This document shows positions 1 through 11,640 of a stretch of DNA of 64,000 nucleotides, piece by piece (position 1 is the stretch's first letter; the number at the start of each line of letters is the position of its first letter). Origin of the DNA: Piezodorus guildinii (lineage: Eukaryota; Arthropoda; Insecta; Hemiptera; Pentatomidae); the NCBI GenBank assembly GCA_023052935.1, contig CM041298.1, positions 62,738,217 through 62,802,216 of the forward strand, given 5' to 3'. Both the position numbers and the translations under genes were made by a program. The notes below the pieces were generated by a model. That model was not told the origin of the DNA. It did no database searches and was given only the letters and a program-made list of their open reading frames with translations.

Positions 1-839
1 TTATACAGGTCATATCCAACACACCATAGTACGTAATAAAAACTTACGCCTACATACATAAATATATGTCATACATGAATAACGGTCAACTACATCGTAA
101 ATTAGCAGGAGCACACTAAATCCATTGAGGATTAGCGTCAAAACTAGGGAGCGAAAATAAATCATATTTAATTAATTTTACCCATCATACAGTAATATAT
201 CGTATGTCATACAGTAATATGTAGCACAAAATAATCATGGAACGCTCTAGGTTTTAGTAAACTTACTATGTGAAGAATCGGAGTGTGAAAAAAAACGTAA
301 ACTTGTTTAAGTTTTGTTATCAATGATTAATAAATTTAGTTAGGTTCGTAACTGTCTAAAATTAAACTTATTATAATTTTATTCCTAAATATAGAATAAC
401 TAGTAACTTACTGAATGATGCATCAGTTCATTGTAATGAAATTCATTCTGTTGCGAACGAACAATATAATCTTACAGGGATTGAAATAGATAGGAAATGA
501 ATTGGTTCTGGGTTGGTTACCGTCATGCCGGCTGCGTTGCAAACTCGGAGCAATTTCTTCTTTAACATATCAAATGATGCCTTTTTCTCTGATTTATTTC
601 TTAATTTACTTTACTTTTTCCCTAGAGTTTACCTTGTTTCTCTCTTCCCGGGGATTATTTCCTTTTTTCCGTTCTTCTCGATTTATGTTACCCTCGACAG
701 ACAATTCTTCTTCTCTCCCTAGTTCTATAGAAATAAAGTATCGAGTCACTTACCCGGAAAATTAGTCGTGATTCAGAAGTCATAAAACATTCAAATATAA
801 AATATCGGTCAAGGTAAAAAAAAAAAGAAAAAAATCCAG
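1..839. other. AT-rich stretch, no gene recognised
   Basis: Low-complexity AT-rich DNA. Short open frames at 502-765 have leucine/phenylalanine/serine-rich composition typical of chance translation of T-rich DNA and match no family I know. No RNA gene or repeat boundary is visible. Confidence 0.5.
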
Positions 840-1058
840 TTCACGCAGAACACAAACTTTCACGTACCTCCGTTGTTAAAATCAATTTCAAAACTTTTAA
901 ATGAAGCTTAATAAAGATAGAAAATTATTTTGAGCTTCGATGGAAAACCTGTGTTGCAGATTGAATAATCTAATAATAGAAGTTATTATTTACAACAATT
1001 ATTTTTATACACTTTTCATCACCCTACACTACTTTATACGATTTTCTATATAAGATGA

Positions 1059-1090
<32 letters not shown>

Positions 1091-2110
1091 CTAAGCTTTC
1101 AACGGTATACAATACATTTATTTATTTATTAAGTTTAAAAAAATATATGCAAAATTTAATCACAATCAAATCAATCCATGGTTCAAATCAATTACAGAAC
1201 TCTTCAATAAAGCTATAGATGATAAGAAATTAAAGGATTACAAAGTGTTTTTACAGTAACGTGTTTTATTAGAACAACTAATATATTATTATTTAGAACA
1301 ATCTTAGCTTAATGCGCGTTTTATCACTCTAAACTACCTTATACAACTTTGCATATAACACAACATTTTTCTATAATCTTCGAACGGAATATTATTCATC
1401 TATATTTCTATTCTAAAATTTAAAAAAATACTTAAAAATATAAATTTCCTTATTTATCTTTCAGTTGCTTAAGTCAGATTGTTGAGCTTGTATATTTACC
1501 CGTTCTGTATTAGTTCTAATAAGATAGAATGGTTATTTTTTCCGAACCAAAACAATTTAAGATAGTTTAGAGGAAGAACATTTAAAGCATCGGCATTTAA
1601 CTCCTATCAGACTAATTCAATCAGAATGAAACCGACATGATGACAAAGCCCATCAATTTAAAAGAAAATTGATAAATTTAAGTTTAATTACCTAAAATAT
1701 ATGTTTCCTCGCGCGGATCTCATTACCGCGTGTGAGGAGCGTTCCACGGGTGGCGGATGTGGGGATGGTCCGTAGAGTTTCTTCGGAAGTTCCTCCCGGC
1801 TAAGTCCGATGGGCCCGATGACTAACATTGAGAGCGGCCCTCCAGGCTTTATGGAGGGTGTGACGTAGGTACGAACGCAGTACTCACTTATTTAAAATAT
1901 ATGTTTACTCGTCGCTCTTTCATTTCTTAATCAAATTCGTTCAACTCTTATACTTATTTGTTTTATATCAGTGCCAATAAGATGAAATGTTTAATTTTTC
2001 CGAATCTAAAAAAATTATGATACTTTATAATAAGAAAATTATTAGCGTTTAGCCCAGTCTGACAATTTCAATCAGAATCAGTTCTTCATTCTTGGTCTTA
2101 GGAATTGTAT
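840..2110 (+). repeat. Cluster of decayed family A repeat copies
   Basis: At 840-900 the family A 5' end is readable (acgcagaacacaaactttcacgtacctccgttg). The family's middle section (cattaccttacac..., cggcatttaagcc..., tcagactatttcaatcagaatgaaa) follows at about 1300-1660 and again at about 1907-2090. At least two partial copies are present, none with both ends. A GC-rich retroposon (1707-1892) sits inside, and there is a poly(T) run at about 1062-1090. No coding capacity is seen. Confidence 0.6.
1707..1892. mobile_element. GC-rich 186-bp retroposon with 14-bp target duplication
   Basis: A GC-rich block, unlike the surrounding AT-rich DNA, is bounded by perfect direct repeats of TAAAATATATGTTT at 1693-1706 and 1893-1906. 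This is the signature of target-primed reverse transcription. The insert begins CCTCGCGCGG and ends CTCACTTATT. I see no poly(A) and no clear tRNA A or B box, so it could be a SINE of unknown origin or a severely 5'-truncated LINE tail. Orientation is not resolved. Confidence 0.6.
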
Positions 2111-2399
2111 CACTCAATAAAAAAAATTCTCAAAAATTAAACATTACTGCACGTATTAAAAAAAAAATGCTTATTTCTCAAAAAAATAATATTACATATA
2201 TATATTAAAAAGCACATAAAAATCAACGAAAAAATATAGAAGTTTAAATTCACTCGTAAAATTAATTATAATATCAATTTTCTAAACTGAGGTCACTGTT
2301 TGCGTGATTATTCCTAAAAAAAATCTTCCACTTCATATAACCTCACAATGCTAATTGTTTCTGATATAAAAACGCTTAAAATTTAATACAATTACAGAT

Positions 2400-2830
2400 T
2401 TTATTCTGGTAGTAGTTAAACTAACGAAGAATTAAGAAAAGTATTTTTGTTTTTTCATTTCATTATTTATTAAGTTATGATATAAATAGGTAGACAAAAA
2501 CCAAAAATCATTTACTACAAAAAATTAAAGCATAGGTGATTCAATTCCTATCATATTTATGCTCATTAAATTTGACACCGATAAAGCAAGTTTATCAAAA
2601 TTGTTATACCTGTTTTTGAGAAAGTTGTAAAAAGGTGCAAACTGCATGGTATGAACTGGCTCTTCCGGTTCGCAGATATTGATAATAAATTTGTTGCAAC
2701 ATCTAGGCTTGATTGTTGTCTTAAATATGAAATTTTAGTTTCTTACGACTAATCGTTAGAGATGATTCTGTAGGTTCTATATATTTCCCCTTCAAATCGA
2801 TAACTCTAATTCCAGATCAAATCCGGAGCC
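2400..2830 (+). repeat. Family A 3'-half fragment
   Basis: At 2560-2790 the sequence follows the family A 3' half (aaatttgacaccgata, aaaaggtgcaaactgcatgg, aaatatgaaattttagttt), with scattered substitutions and no terminal hairpin. Flanks to about 2920 show nothing recognisable. Confidence 0.5.
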
Positions 2831-3281
2831 CAATTAGCAGAGTAAGGTAGCGCGACCAGATTGGCCCCAGGAGTTGACAAAAGGAAAGCCGCTTACAGAC
2901 ACTATAGCCGAGGGTTACTTTATTGTTTTTATTAGGAGTCTTGCAGGGCTATTCATTTAGTCCCTCCCTGTCTCTGTTTATTGCATTGGCCGGACCCTGG
3001 AATCCCAGGACTCTCCGGATTCCATGGATCTTTTCCTTTTACTTATTTTTTTTTTTAATACTCCGCCCGGGCAAGCTCCAACAAAAGACCCCAAGAGTCG
3101 ATTTAATACTCCTCTTACAGTACTTGAGCTGATGTATAAATCATAATGTAAATTCATTGACTGTGATTTGTCAAATTCCAAAATTAATATTTGATTATAA
3201 ATGTCCTATATAGATTTTTTTTTCAATTGATTTACATGCTGTATTGATAACACATTAACTTAAAATATAAAAAAAAAATAT

Positions 3282-4660
3282 TGTGTGCCCAACAAACGAC
3301 TTTCATTTACCTCGGTTGATAACAATTATTTAAGAATTACAACCTGGAAATAAACATATTAAAAAGAATTATATATAGTTTCGTAGGAAGAATATGTTTT
3401 AGAAGAAATAATATAATAATTTAAAATCGCTATGTAAAATAATCACAGGAGTTTATATATAACTCTGTAAACAAGATAATATATAAATGTTCAGCATTGT
3501 AGCTGGTTTGAAGACAAAAAATAACCTTAAAACATATTTTTTTCTCTTTTCTCCTCTAGTGGGTTATTAAATTCGTTCAGCTTGAATACTTGGTCGTTTT
3601 TTTAATCATTGCTAGTAAAATGACAAGGCAATTTTTTTTTATTTAATCTACATAAAGTTGTGTTTTAAAATTCGGCATTTAAGCCTTGTCAGACTAATAA
3701 TTTTTGCATCTAAATAGCGAGTTTAATCAAAATCGTTTTTGAGAAAATCGTAAAAAGGTGCTAAATGCATGGTATAAAATGGTCATTCTAGTGTAGCGGA
3801 TGCATCACGCGCTCGCTCACAGATAGCGCCAGCGACGCCCGCTTAAGTTACGAAATAGCAGATTTGTTATTTTATGATATTGTTACATTGTGACTTATTG
3901 AATATAATATAAATATCATTGTTCATGTATCTGTTTTAAAATAATAAATAAACCGTATGAAGTAATTTGACCTAGAGCCAAGACACTAGTCTGATAGAGA
4001 ATCTCTCATAATCAATTATAAACATTGTGGACTAACATCCCCAACAGTTAGTTCGGCTCTTTAGGTCATCAACTTCCATTTACCAGGAGGTACCTCCCTA
4101 GGACGGAGTATCTCTACCTTTGTATCATAATGTGGTCTATCCTTATTTAACAATCTACACCTACATTTTTCCTTCCCATCCTCCTCATAGGATGGGGTGC
4201 ATGGCTTCTACCCATCTGAACCTATGAGGAGTCCTACCGTTGCTGTTAAGCTTCTACCTCACGGAGCACATCCACCCTAACCATGTTTCTCTGCTAATTG
4301 GTAGGTGCGAGTCCACCACTACTTGGAAGAGTACCTAATTCCAGGTGCTGCGGTACGTGCTTCTGCCACAGCGGGCACCTACCTCCGTCTTACTTTCTTT
4401 CCTTATATGAACACGCAATTGTCGAGGCCTTCTGTGACCCTTTCTTGTCCATTATAATAACTATACCTCGACACTGGTTAGCCGATTTTGATGAAAATGT
4501 TGCAGTAACATCTCAGCCATATAATATGAAATTTCAGTTTCGTGATATTCTTCGTTTTACAATATTTTACATTTGATATGGCAATTTTTTAAAAACGATC
4601 GATCCAATAATTTTTATATTTATAAAAAGTTACCTCTAGATCCTAAACTGAGCCTCAAGT
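3282..4660 (+). repeat. Family A copy interrupted by a solo LTR
   Basis: It starts with the family A 5' motif (caacaaacgactttcatttacctcgg). The body runs to tggtcattctag at 3791 and resumes at 4474 with ctggttagccgattttgatg exactly where the family consensus continues. The 682-bp interruption is a solo LTR. The canonical 3' hairpin end is not readable, so the copy is eroded on that side. Confidence 0.65.
3792..4473. mobile_element. Solo LTR (682 bp) inserted in family A
   Basis: The segment starts TGTAGCGG and ends CCTCGACA, giving TG...CA termini with a short imperfect inverted repeat. It is flanked by CTAG (3788-3791) and CTGG (4474-4477), a 4-bp target duplication with one later change; the uninterrupted family A site reads CTGG. 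There are AATAAA-type signals near 3945 and a pyrimidine-rich tail. No internal retroviral genes are present, so it is best read as the product of LTR-LTR recombination. The superfamily cannot be assigned from an LTR alone. The 92-codon open frame at 4298-4576 runs across the LTR edge and is not considered a gene. Confidence 0.6.
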
Positions 4661-4679
4661 GTTTCAGATAGAATCACTT

Positions 4680-5415
4680 TATTATAAAACTAGTGGGTCG
4701 CTCTTGCTTCGCTCGAATGCAATTCGAATATCGTGTCCTTTGCGTTTAAAAATAAACTTTTTGACTTGATCGCCAACCAAGAACAGCGAAATGATTTTAT
4801 GTATTTATGATGCCCTGAAAGAGGTCAAACAATATGTTGGTTATACTGGTTAGTTCGAATCACTCAATTTGTTATCTATTTTAATGACTTACATAATTTA
4901 TTATGGACTAAATTTTAAATAAAATGGATACATTTTTATCTCATACATGGGTGCAAGTGAGTCCAGAAGATTTGAAAGTTCCCCAACACGCAGACTCCTG
5001 ATAGTTCCTTATGTAATAATAAGCTTATAAGGAAGATTTAAGAACTTACTTAATATTGTTTTTAAAGTCTTGCGTACTGTATGCAAGAATATTGCTCGTT
5101 AGATACTGTACGGTGGCAACACTAACATTACAAAGAGCATATGATCGTATGTGTCCTAGGTTAATAAAAATACATTCAGTTAACTTGTAAAACTTATTTT
5201 ATTGCATATTGGGTTTTCTAAAATCATGCACTTTTTCCAACAGTATCTTATACATCTGCATTACTACTCATATTTCAAGAATGATTTTTTGATTCCTTGA
5301 CTATAGAAAATTCAATTTTCTCATCGAATGAAAAGCTTTAGTGCAATGTATTTTATTTATAAGCCTTCAGAAAGGAATGCTCTAAATGCTAATTAAATTA
5401 TGATATATAGATAGT
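4680..5415. other. AT-rich stretch with one unexplained repeat-like edge
   Basis: Begins with ACTAGTGGGTCGCTC and gcttcgctcgaatgc. This looks like the minus-strand end of a dispersed element (termini resembling ...GACCCACTAGT). I cannot place it in a family. The rest is featureless AT-rich DNA. Confidence 0.3.
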
Positions 5416-5419
5416 TTTA

Positions 5420-5636
5420 AATTAAAATAATAGTGTATATATGATATAGATAGTGTTAATAAAATTATGATATATAGATAGTGTTAATAAAATTATGATA
5501 TATAGATAGTGTTAATAAAATTATGATATATAGATAGTGTTAATAAAATTATGATATATAGATAGTGTTAATAAAATTATGATATATAGATAGTGTTAAT
5601 AAAATTATGATATATAGATAGTGTTAATAAAAATTA
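5420..5636 (+). repeat. 28-bp tandem repeat (minisatellite), about 7-8 units
   Basis: The unit TAATAAAATTATGATATATA plus GATAGTGT recurs with exact 28-bp spacing and is almost invariant from about 5455 to 5630. Edge units are degenerate. Near-identity of the units suggests recent slippage or unequal exchange. It is noncoding. Confidence 0.9.
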
Positions 5637-5639
5637 TAT

Positions 5640-7241
5640 AGATATGAATATAATAGTGTGTTAATAAAATAAAAACTCAGGATGGAAACGTCAATGTATA
5701 CGCAATAGTGTGCAACAATGTATCCTAGAATAAACCTCAAAACTACGATGTCTAGAAGAAGAAAAAAAAAAGCAGACCCTATAAGTATTGGGGATGAAAT
5801 ATAGACCTGGGTCGGCGCTTGGGGCAATAAGATGGGGATTGAACTTGTCATAAATTTCGCAGGGCTTCGAGACTTGGCAAATTATTAGGTATACCTTCAG
5901 GGCATGGGACCACCACATCTCCTTCGGTAGCACACTTTTATGACCTCATGTTTTCATTTTTTATTATAAAATAATCCTATATAATTTAAAAAAAAATGGA
6001 TTGACAACCATTGTTTGGCAGGTTTTAATTTTTTTTATTATAGTGATATTTAAAACTGTGTTAAAAAAAAAAAAATACATTAAGTAAATATGATCATTGA
6101 CACATGGGCATGATATAAGCGTGAGAAGAAACTACCCCGTGGTAGCACTTCAGAGATTATTTAAAAAAGTAGGTCTCGAAGCCATCGTCTTTTAAGCCGC
6201 CTCGGAGTATGAAGAGGAATAGAAGATGAGAGGTTGTAGACAAGTGGGTTTGGGTAGACTGGTAATCTGGAGTGAAAGGAGGTATATCTACTTCCGGCTA
6301 AGTCTGCGCTTCATGAGATATTCAGGTTTTTTTTGGATGATTTTATTGGTGACAAAGTAAGGGGCGATGACGAGGGATTGGATGCGAGAGGAATTTGATG
6401 GCATGGTGGATCCCCATTGTTCAATTAAAAACAAGAAATTATATGAGAAAAAATATATTATAAACTTAAAACTTCATCAAGATCGTTATTTTTAGCATTT
6501 AAGAGGAGGTTTGGGATTTAGCTATCCATGAATTCACGAAACTATTCAAGTCTTCCCGCACCCAATCCAAAATGCCTCTTAATTTATCACCAATGTAACT
6601 ATAAAACATGCTTATATATATATTATATATATATATATTATAAATAAATATAATATATATTAATGATATTGCAAATACATTCATAGTGAGCAATAGAGAT
6701 AGGCTATTTATGTTTCAGTAATAAGGACGGTTTAAAAAATAATCAATGTGATAAAAAACATTGCTAAATTATTCAGAGAAAAAAGAAAATTTACATACGT
6801 GATAATTTCAAATTATAAAATTACTTTGACAAATATTAAGTTTATTAATGTTAATAATTAATCGTCTGAGACCTTAAGCTCCTTCCAATTTCAAGCTAAA
6901 ATTACTGCCAATTACTTTGAATTAATTTATTATAAATACTACTTCAGTTACTCTTAACTGTACTAGGAATTACAAAAAAAAATCTAAATGATTTCTAAAA
7001 TTAATAACCCTACCCCTCAATATAATTAATTTACTTTTTTTATTCCTAACCTCGATTCTTTTTTTTTTTTCATCAATTAGGAGGGTCAAAACTGGGTTGA
7101 TTTGGTCGATTCATTTTAATTGTTTGCTTTTATTTTACCAGTAATTACAGGTTCACCAGCGTGTTTATTTTTCTTTATTTAATTATATGAACAATAAATA
7201 TTAATTTATTTATTCGTAGAATCATAATTAATAATAAAATT

Positions 7242-7250
<9 letters not shown>
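5640..7250. other. AT-rich intergenic DNA, no gene recognised
   Basis: The stretch contains a (TA)-rich patch near 6618-6660 and a moderately GC-richer block at 6115-6420 that resembles no family known to me. Open frames at 5624-5933 (minus) and 6499-6693 (minus) show no domain and contain simple-sequence translation. Confidence 0.4.

Positions 7251-7255
<5 letters not shown>

Positions 7256-7318
<63 letters not shown>
7256..7318. repeat. (TA)n microsatellite preceded by A-run
   Basis: About 60 bp of uninterrupted TA dinucleotides follow a run of about 16 A. The open frame through it is an artefact (IYIYIY). Confidence 0.95.
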
Positions 7319-7326
<8 letters not shown>

Positions 7327-7404
7327 AAAGCATAAAAACTTCACTAGGTGTAATAGAGTATAACAAATAATAAAATCGACAAATGTTATAGATAATAGTT
7401 TCCT

Positions 7405-7900
7405 ATAAGAAATATATAGAAAGGTAAAGTATTGCGATCTTGAATTGTTTGGAATTCGAGTTGATATGATTGAGTCTCCTGAGTCTAAATAAAATAAGGT
7501 GTGTGTATGCGGTTAGTATACCTCGAAAACGTAAAGTTGCATAAAACTAAAATTGTATCTTTTCATTAAGATTTAACTATCTATGTCGATGTTAATAAAA
7601 TGAGTTTTAATACCATTAAGGTTTAATTGTTATCTATCTGCAATGTTTTGCATATTATCATATTGAAGTTATGTATCATAAGCAAATATAAAGCAATAAC
7701 GATAAAATGACAACCGACAAATGCATTAATATAAATTAAGCATCAACATCACAAAAAGATACTACAAGGAGATGTATAGCTTAATTAAATTCACGTCAGC
7801 AGTCTTTAAATTAATGTTTTTATATTCACGAAATATATAGTTAGTAAGGGAATGTCTTACGTTAGTGAAAGTTTTCGAATTCCAGTTTTTAAAAAGTATA
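7405..7900 (-). repeat. Family A 3' ends on the minus strand
   Basis: Read on the minus strand, 7405-7570 and again 7828-7895 show the family A 3' signature (aactggaattcgaaaa..., cgcaatactttaccttt..., ctatatatttc). At least two truncated copies lie in reverse orientation. Confidence 0.5.
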
Positions 7901-7914
7901 TATATATATATATT

Positions 7915-8199
7915 AGGCTTACTGAACCTGAAGGTTCGATGCCGATACCACCAAATTCTGTCTACACAGACTCGTCCAAATGTTCACCGTTCAAGCCCAA
8001 GCCACCGAGATCGGCCTTAACGCAATCCTCCCATCGACACTTCGGCCTACCTTTCGGACGTCTACTAGTCGGATCAGCAAATACCAACTTCTCGTAATCC
8101 GCTCCTGATCGAGCCCAACAACTTTACTCGCTATTTGAGTCTCCGCGATGCTCAATTATATTTACAGGATACAAGTTCCGCAATTCCGCGTTGTGCAGT
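7915..8199 (-). mobile_element. RTE-like LINE 3' fragment
   Basis: The minus strand encodes the same C-terminal stretch as the better-preserved copy at 8665-9105 (ELCREYN-type region, ADPTSRRPKGRPKCRW). It carries the GRPKxRW motif common at the C terminus of RTE/BovB-type ORF2 proteins. It ends in a (TTA)/(ATA)n tail near 8200 when read as an inverted copy. Only the last ~90 codons and 3' UTR remain. Confidence 0.6.
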
Positions 8200-8664
8200 A
8201 TATATAATAATAATAATAATAATAATTGAATTAAAAAATTTAAATTAAACATTAAATAACAACAACAAACTAAACATTATATAGCATACAATAAAAAAAA
8301 TCTGGTGAGCGCAACACACGACTTTCACTTACCACCGTTATTTATATCAACTTGGGAATTTGTTTAACAAATAGAAAAGAAAAGAAATTGTTGAATAATC
8401 TTTACAATGGATTTTGAAAGAAACATGTGTTTTATTAAATAATCTATTATATTAATATCTCCGATAATCAGTTTGTTTTCTCGGCTTCTCATCAATTTCC
8501 GTTAACTTTTACGCTAGTATTTCAAACGGCATATTACACATGTATATTACTATTTTCATGTTCAAAAACATAAAATTGAAATAAAAAATATGTTTGCAGT
8601 TATCTCCTTTAGTTGGTTATCGAACTAGTTTCACTTATATATTTACCTGTTTTTTAGATTTGCT

Positions 8665-9105
8665 TCTTCCAACGGTTCTTTACGGATGTGAAAAGTGGCC
8701 GCTTACTTTGAGGGATGAACAACGGCTTAAAATTTTCGAAAATAAGGTGCTGCGTAAAATATTTGGTCCGAAGAGGGATGAGGGCACTGGGGAGTTTAGA
8801 AGGTTGCACAACGCGGAATTGCGGAACTTGTATCATGTGAATATAATTGAGTTAATAGCGTCGCGGAGACTCAAATGGGCGAGTAAAATTGTTGGGCTCG
8901 GTGAGGAACGGATTCCGAGAAAGTTGGTATTTGTTGATCCGACTGGTAGGCGTCCGAAAGGTAGGCCGAAGCGGCGATGGAGGATTGCGTTAAAGCTGAT
9001 CTCGGGGGCTTGGGCTTGACCGGCGAACATTGGACGAGTCTGTTTAGGCGAAGTTTGGTGGTATTGGCATCGAACCTTCGGGTTTGGTAGGCCTATTATT
9101 ATTTA
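8665..9105 (+). mobile_element. 5'-truncated RTE-like LINE with 12-bp target duplication
   Basis: Flanked by perfect TTTAGATTTGCT repeats (8653-8664 and 9106-9117). The insert opens directly in coding sequence (LPTVLYGCEKWPLTLRDEQR) and ends with a short (TTA)n-like tail. The readable frame continues to a stop at 9017-9019. It contains the hallmarks of the ORF2 C-terminal region of RTE/BovB-type LINEs: an LYGCE motif, a RKIFGP motif, and RRLKWAS ... GRPKRRW near the end. Only about 118 codons of the parent ORF2 are present, so it cannot be autonomous. Confidence 0.8.
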
Positions 9106-9156
9106 TTTAGATTTGCTAATCAGATGATGTGGTCCATTTCATAAAAACTACAAAAT

Positions 9157-11137
9157 GAATGAATAAATGCTTTATTTACATAATATACAAAATAGTAATA
9201 ACATATATATACATTTTTTGAGATCAAAGCCCACAAGACAATGGCGTTAAGCCGTCTGTCGAGTTGCCCCTTTTTCTTTTCTTTTTTCAGTTTTGATAAT
9301 AATTTATATTTTTAGTAACGTTATGATTTATTTTTATTGATTGTAAAAATTTAATAATTAAAATGCTGTACCAAAAAATTTCTGTATTTTAATGATTTAT
9401 TTAAATATGCTGCAAATTTAACCCAATCTAGCCCATTTAGTCTATCTATTACCTCTTCTAGAGTTAGCTTATATTTTCCCAAGTATTTCATCCTGAACTC
9501 CTTTAAGACAGGACATACTGCCAAAAAGTGGTAGGTATTCTCTGGCACATTAAGGTTGCAGATAGCACAGGTAGGTACCCTATCCCTCCTCCATGGCTGA
9601 CAATTAAGTCCCATCAGTTCTCCTCTTACTTTAAATATCAAAGATTTATTATAAAGACTAAGTTTGTTGTGGTGGATGTAGGAAATAGCTATTTCAGGAT
9701 CAAGTTTTGCATATAACATATGAAATTGGCTATTGCTGGCTAAGGATATCATTTCTATTCGGATTTTTGTTTCCATTTTATTAATGAGGTAGTCCGGATT
9801 CATTTTTTTTTTAGTTTCTTTATTAATTTATATTGTAGCTGGCCATCTATTTTCATGGTTTGCATATACCATGGTATATTTTTTTCTATAATAACTTGTG
9901 CTAAGAAATTCGTTAATCTACTTGCAGGGTGGATTTCTAATACTTTACGGATATATTTTAGATGTAATTTTAAAGTATAATTGTAGAGGGGAAAGGTTGC
10001 AGTTTCTAAATATAATATGTAATCAGGCGTGTCCTGTGGGAGATAAAAGGGCCTTTTTATGAAGTATTTTTGTACCCTTTCTACTTCCGGTAAATTCAAA
10101 TATCTCCATACCTGAGCTCCATAGCAAACCACCGCTCGTAAGGCGCTGTTAAAAACTTGCATTTTTTTATTTACTGGGATATTTTTATTATCTATAATTT
10201 TTTTCCATAGACTACTTATTGCAAATTTAGCTTTTTTTTATTTTTATTTTATTTAGATTGATGTTTATCCTAAATATTTATAATTATCAACGCAGCTCAC
10301 TTTTTGTCCTTCGAAATACCATTTCTCATTTTTCTTTAATCCTCCCCCTCTTTTTCTGCACACCATAATTTGGGATTTATTGAGGCTAACGTTAAGATTC
10401 CATTTCTTGCAATATATTTCCAAGTCTCTTATCATTAATTGTAGGGAAGTAGGTGAAGAGGCTAAGAGCACAATGTCGTCGGCGAACATCAATGTATTGA
10501 TTTTCCATTTATTTATAATAATTCCACCACATAAATCATCTTCCAGATCGTTAATGAATATTGTGAATAGTGTGGGACTTAGCAGGCATTCTTGTTTCAC
10601 CCCCATTTCGCAAGGGAATGTAGTTGAGAGTCCATTCTTACTCCAAATCTTTGTATCCGAATTATTATAGTAATTTTTTAGATATTAATAATTTTGGTTG
10701 AAATGCCTAGCAGGGATAACTTGTAAAATAATGCTTTTCTGTCTATACTGTCGAATGCCGCTTGGAAGTCCACCAAAAATAAATAAACTTTTTCATTTTT
10801 ACTAAATTTAATATTTATAATGTTGTATAAATTAAAGATATTGTCTATGGTGCTGTAGCCTTCTCTAAACCCCGCTTGCGTTTCTTTTATAACATTTTTT
10901 TTTTTTTTTTTTTGCGTTAGCCACTTTTTTATCCTCTCCATAACCACACCCGTGAACAATTTAGCAACTGTATTAAGTAAGGATATGCCTCTGTAATTCT
11001 TGACTTCATTTGGGTCTCCCTTCTTGTATATTGGAAAAATAAGACTCTGCTTAAACATTTTTGGCACTTCTTCTTTGTCCCATATTTTATTAAATAGACC
11101 TTCAAGCATAGAGACGAAGTCTTCAGGTAGATGTTTC
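9157..11137 (-). mobile_element. 5'-truncated LINE on the minus strand, 13-bp target duplication
   Basis: Perfect 13-bp repeats AAAACTACAAAAT bound the element (9144-9156 and 11138-11150). Its 3' end (left side) carries an ATTC-type tail and an AATAAAG-like signal. The 5' end opens inside the RT domain, as expected from incomplete reverse transcription. The surrounding family A sequence resumes exactly on either side. Confidence 0.85.
9351..11137 (-). pseudogene. LINE ORF2 (reverse transcriptase to C-terminal CCHC), broken
   Basis: Translated from 11137 downwards in pieces. 11139-10678 holds RT blocks 1-3 (IYKKGDPNEVKNYRGISLL; QAGFREGYSTIDN; FLVDFQAAFDSIDR). 10606-10265 holds the catalytic box MFADDIVLL and the thumb region ending NYKYLG. 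10162-9800 and 9803-9351 hold the C-terminal region with a zinc-finger-like C-x2-C...H-x4-C array (CAIC ... YHFLAVC) and a conserved tryptophan. The first two pieces are joined by what looks like a one-base insertion near 10678; other joins also need frameshifts. No endonuclease domain remains because of 5' truncation. The clade (R2/I/CR1-like) cannot be fixed from this portion. The KKKKK stretch reflects a poly(T) run at about 10891-10912. Confidence 0.75.
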
Positions 11138-11149
11138 AAAACTACAAAA

Positions 11150-11640
11150 TCAAAGGTACTTTAAGAGGAAGAAATTTTAAAATATCGGCATTTAAGCCCA
11201 TATCAGAATATTTTAGTTATAATGAAACCTACATGTATTAAAGTCCCTCCAATTCTACATCGATATAGCGAGTTTAATCAAAATCGTTAGAGCTGTTTTT
11301 GAAAAAATCGTAAAAAAGTGCAAAATGCATGGTTTCAAATAGCCCTTCCGGTCAGTCAATTTTAGTGAAGAAAGTGCTATAAGAAAGTGCTCTCGGGCGT
11401 ATGGTTGTCTTAAATATGAAATTTCAGTTTCATACAATTTTTCGTTTTCGTGCTGGACATATCACAAACACATATATACACAGACCTTTTTGCGGAACTT
11501 GGTCATTTAGACTAAGGGGGCCCTAGAACGCGTATTTCCGTTAAAAACTGGAATTCGAAAATTTTTACGATCGCAATACTTTTCCTTACTATATATTTCA
11601 TATATAGGTAAGTGAAAGTAAAAATGAAAATAAGTTAAAA
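11150..11640 (+). repeat. 3' half of the family A copy, including terminal hairpin
   Basis: It contains the best-preserved internal motifs (cgatatagcgagtttaatcaaaatcgttagag, gcaaaatgcatgg, cacacagacctttttgcgg, actggaattcgaaaatttt). The end has the stem CTTACTATATAT paired imperfectly with ATATAGGTAAG. It is part of the 8302-11612 copy. The open frame at 11255-11437 is a shadow of this repeat. Confidence 0.65.

Larger units (their letters stand above)
8302..11612 (+). repeat. Family A copy split by two LINE insertions
   Basis: 5' end at 8302 (gcaacacacgactttcacttacc) and 3' end at 11566-11612 (gatcgcaatacttttcc...ataggtaagtgaaagtaaaa). Subtracting the RTE-like insert (8665-9105) and the minus-strand LINE (9157-11137), with their target duplications, leaves a continuous family A element of roughly 0.9 kb. 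It is one of the most complete copies in the window and defines both termini. Confidence 0.75.

Noticed and set aside
502..765. Hydrophobic ORF near the left edge
   Set aside because: Phe/Leu/Ser-rich chance frame in T-rich DNA with no family resemblance.
7175..7366. Membrane-protein-like ORF (IYIYIY)
   Set aside because: Translation of (TA)n and poly(A). The same applies to 38783-39271 and 50820-51047.
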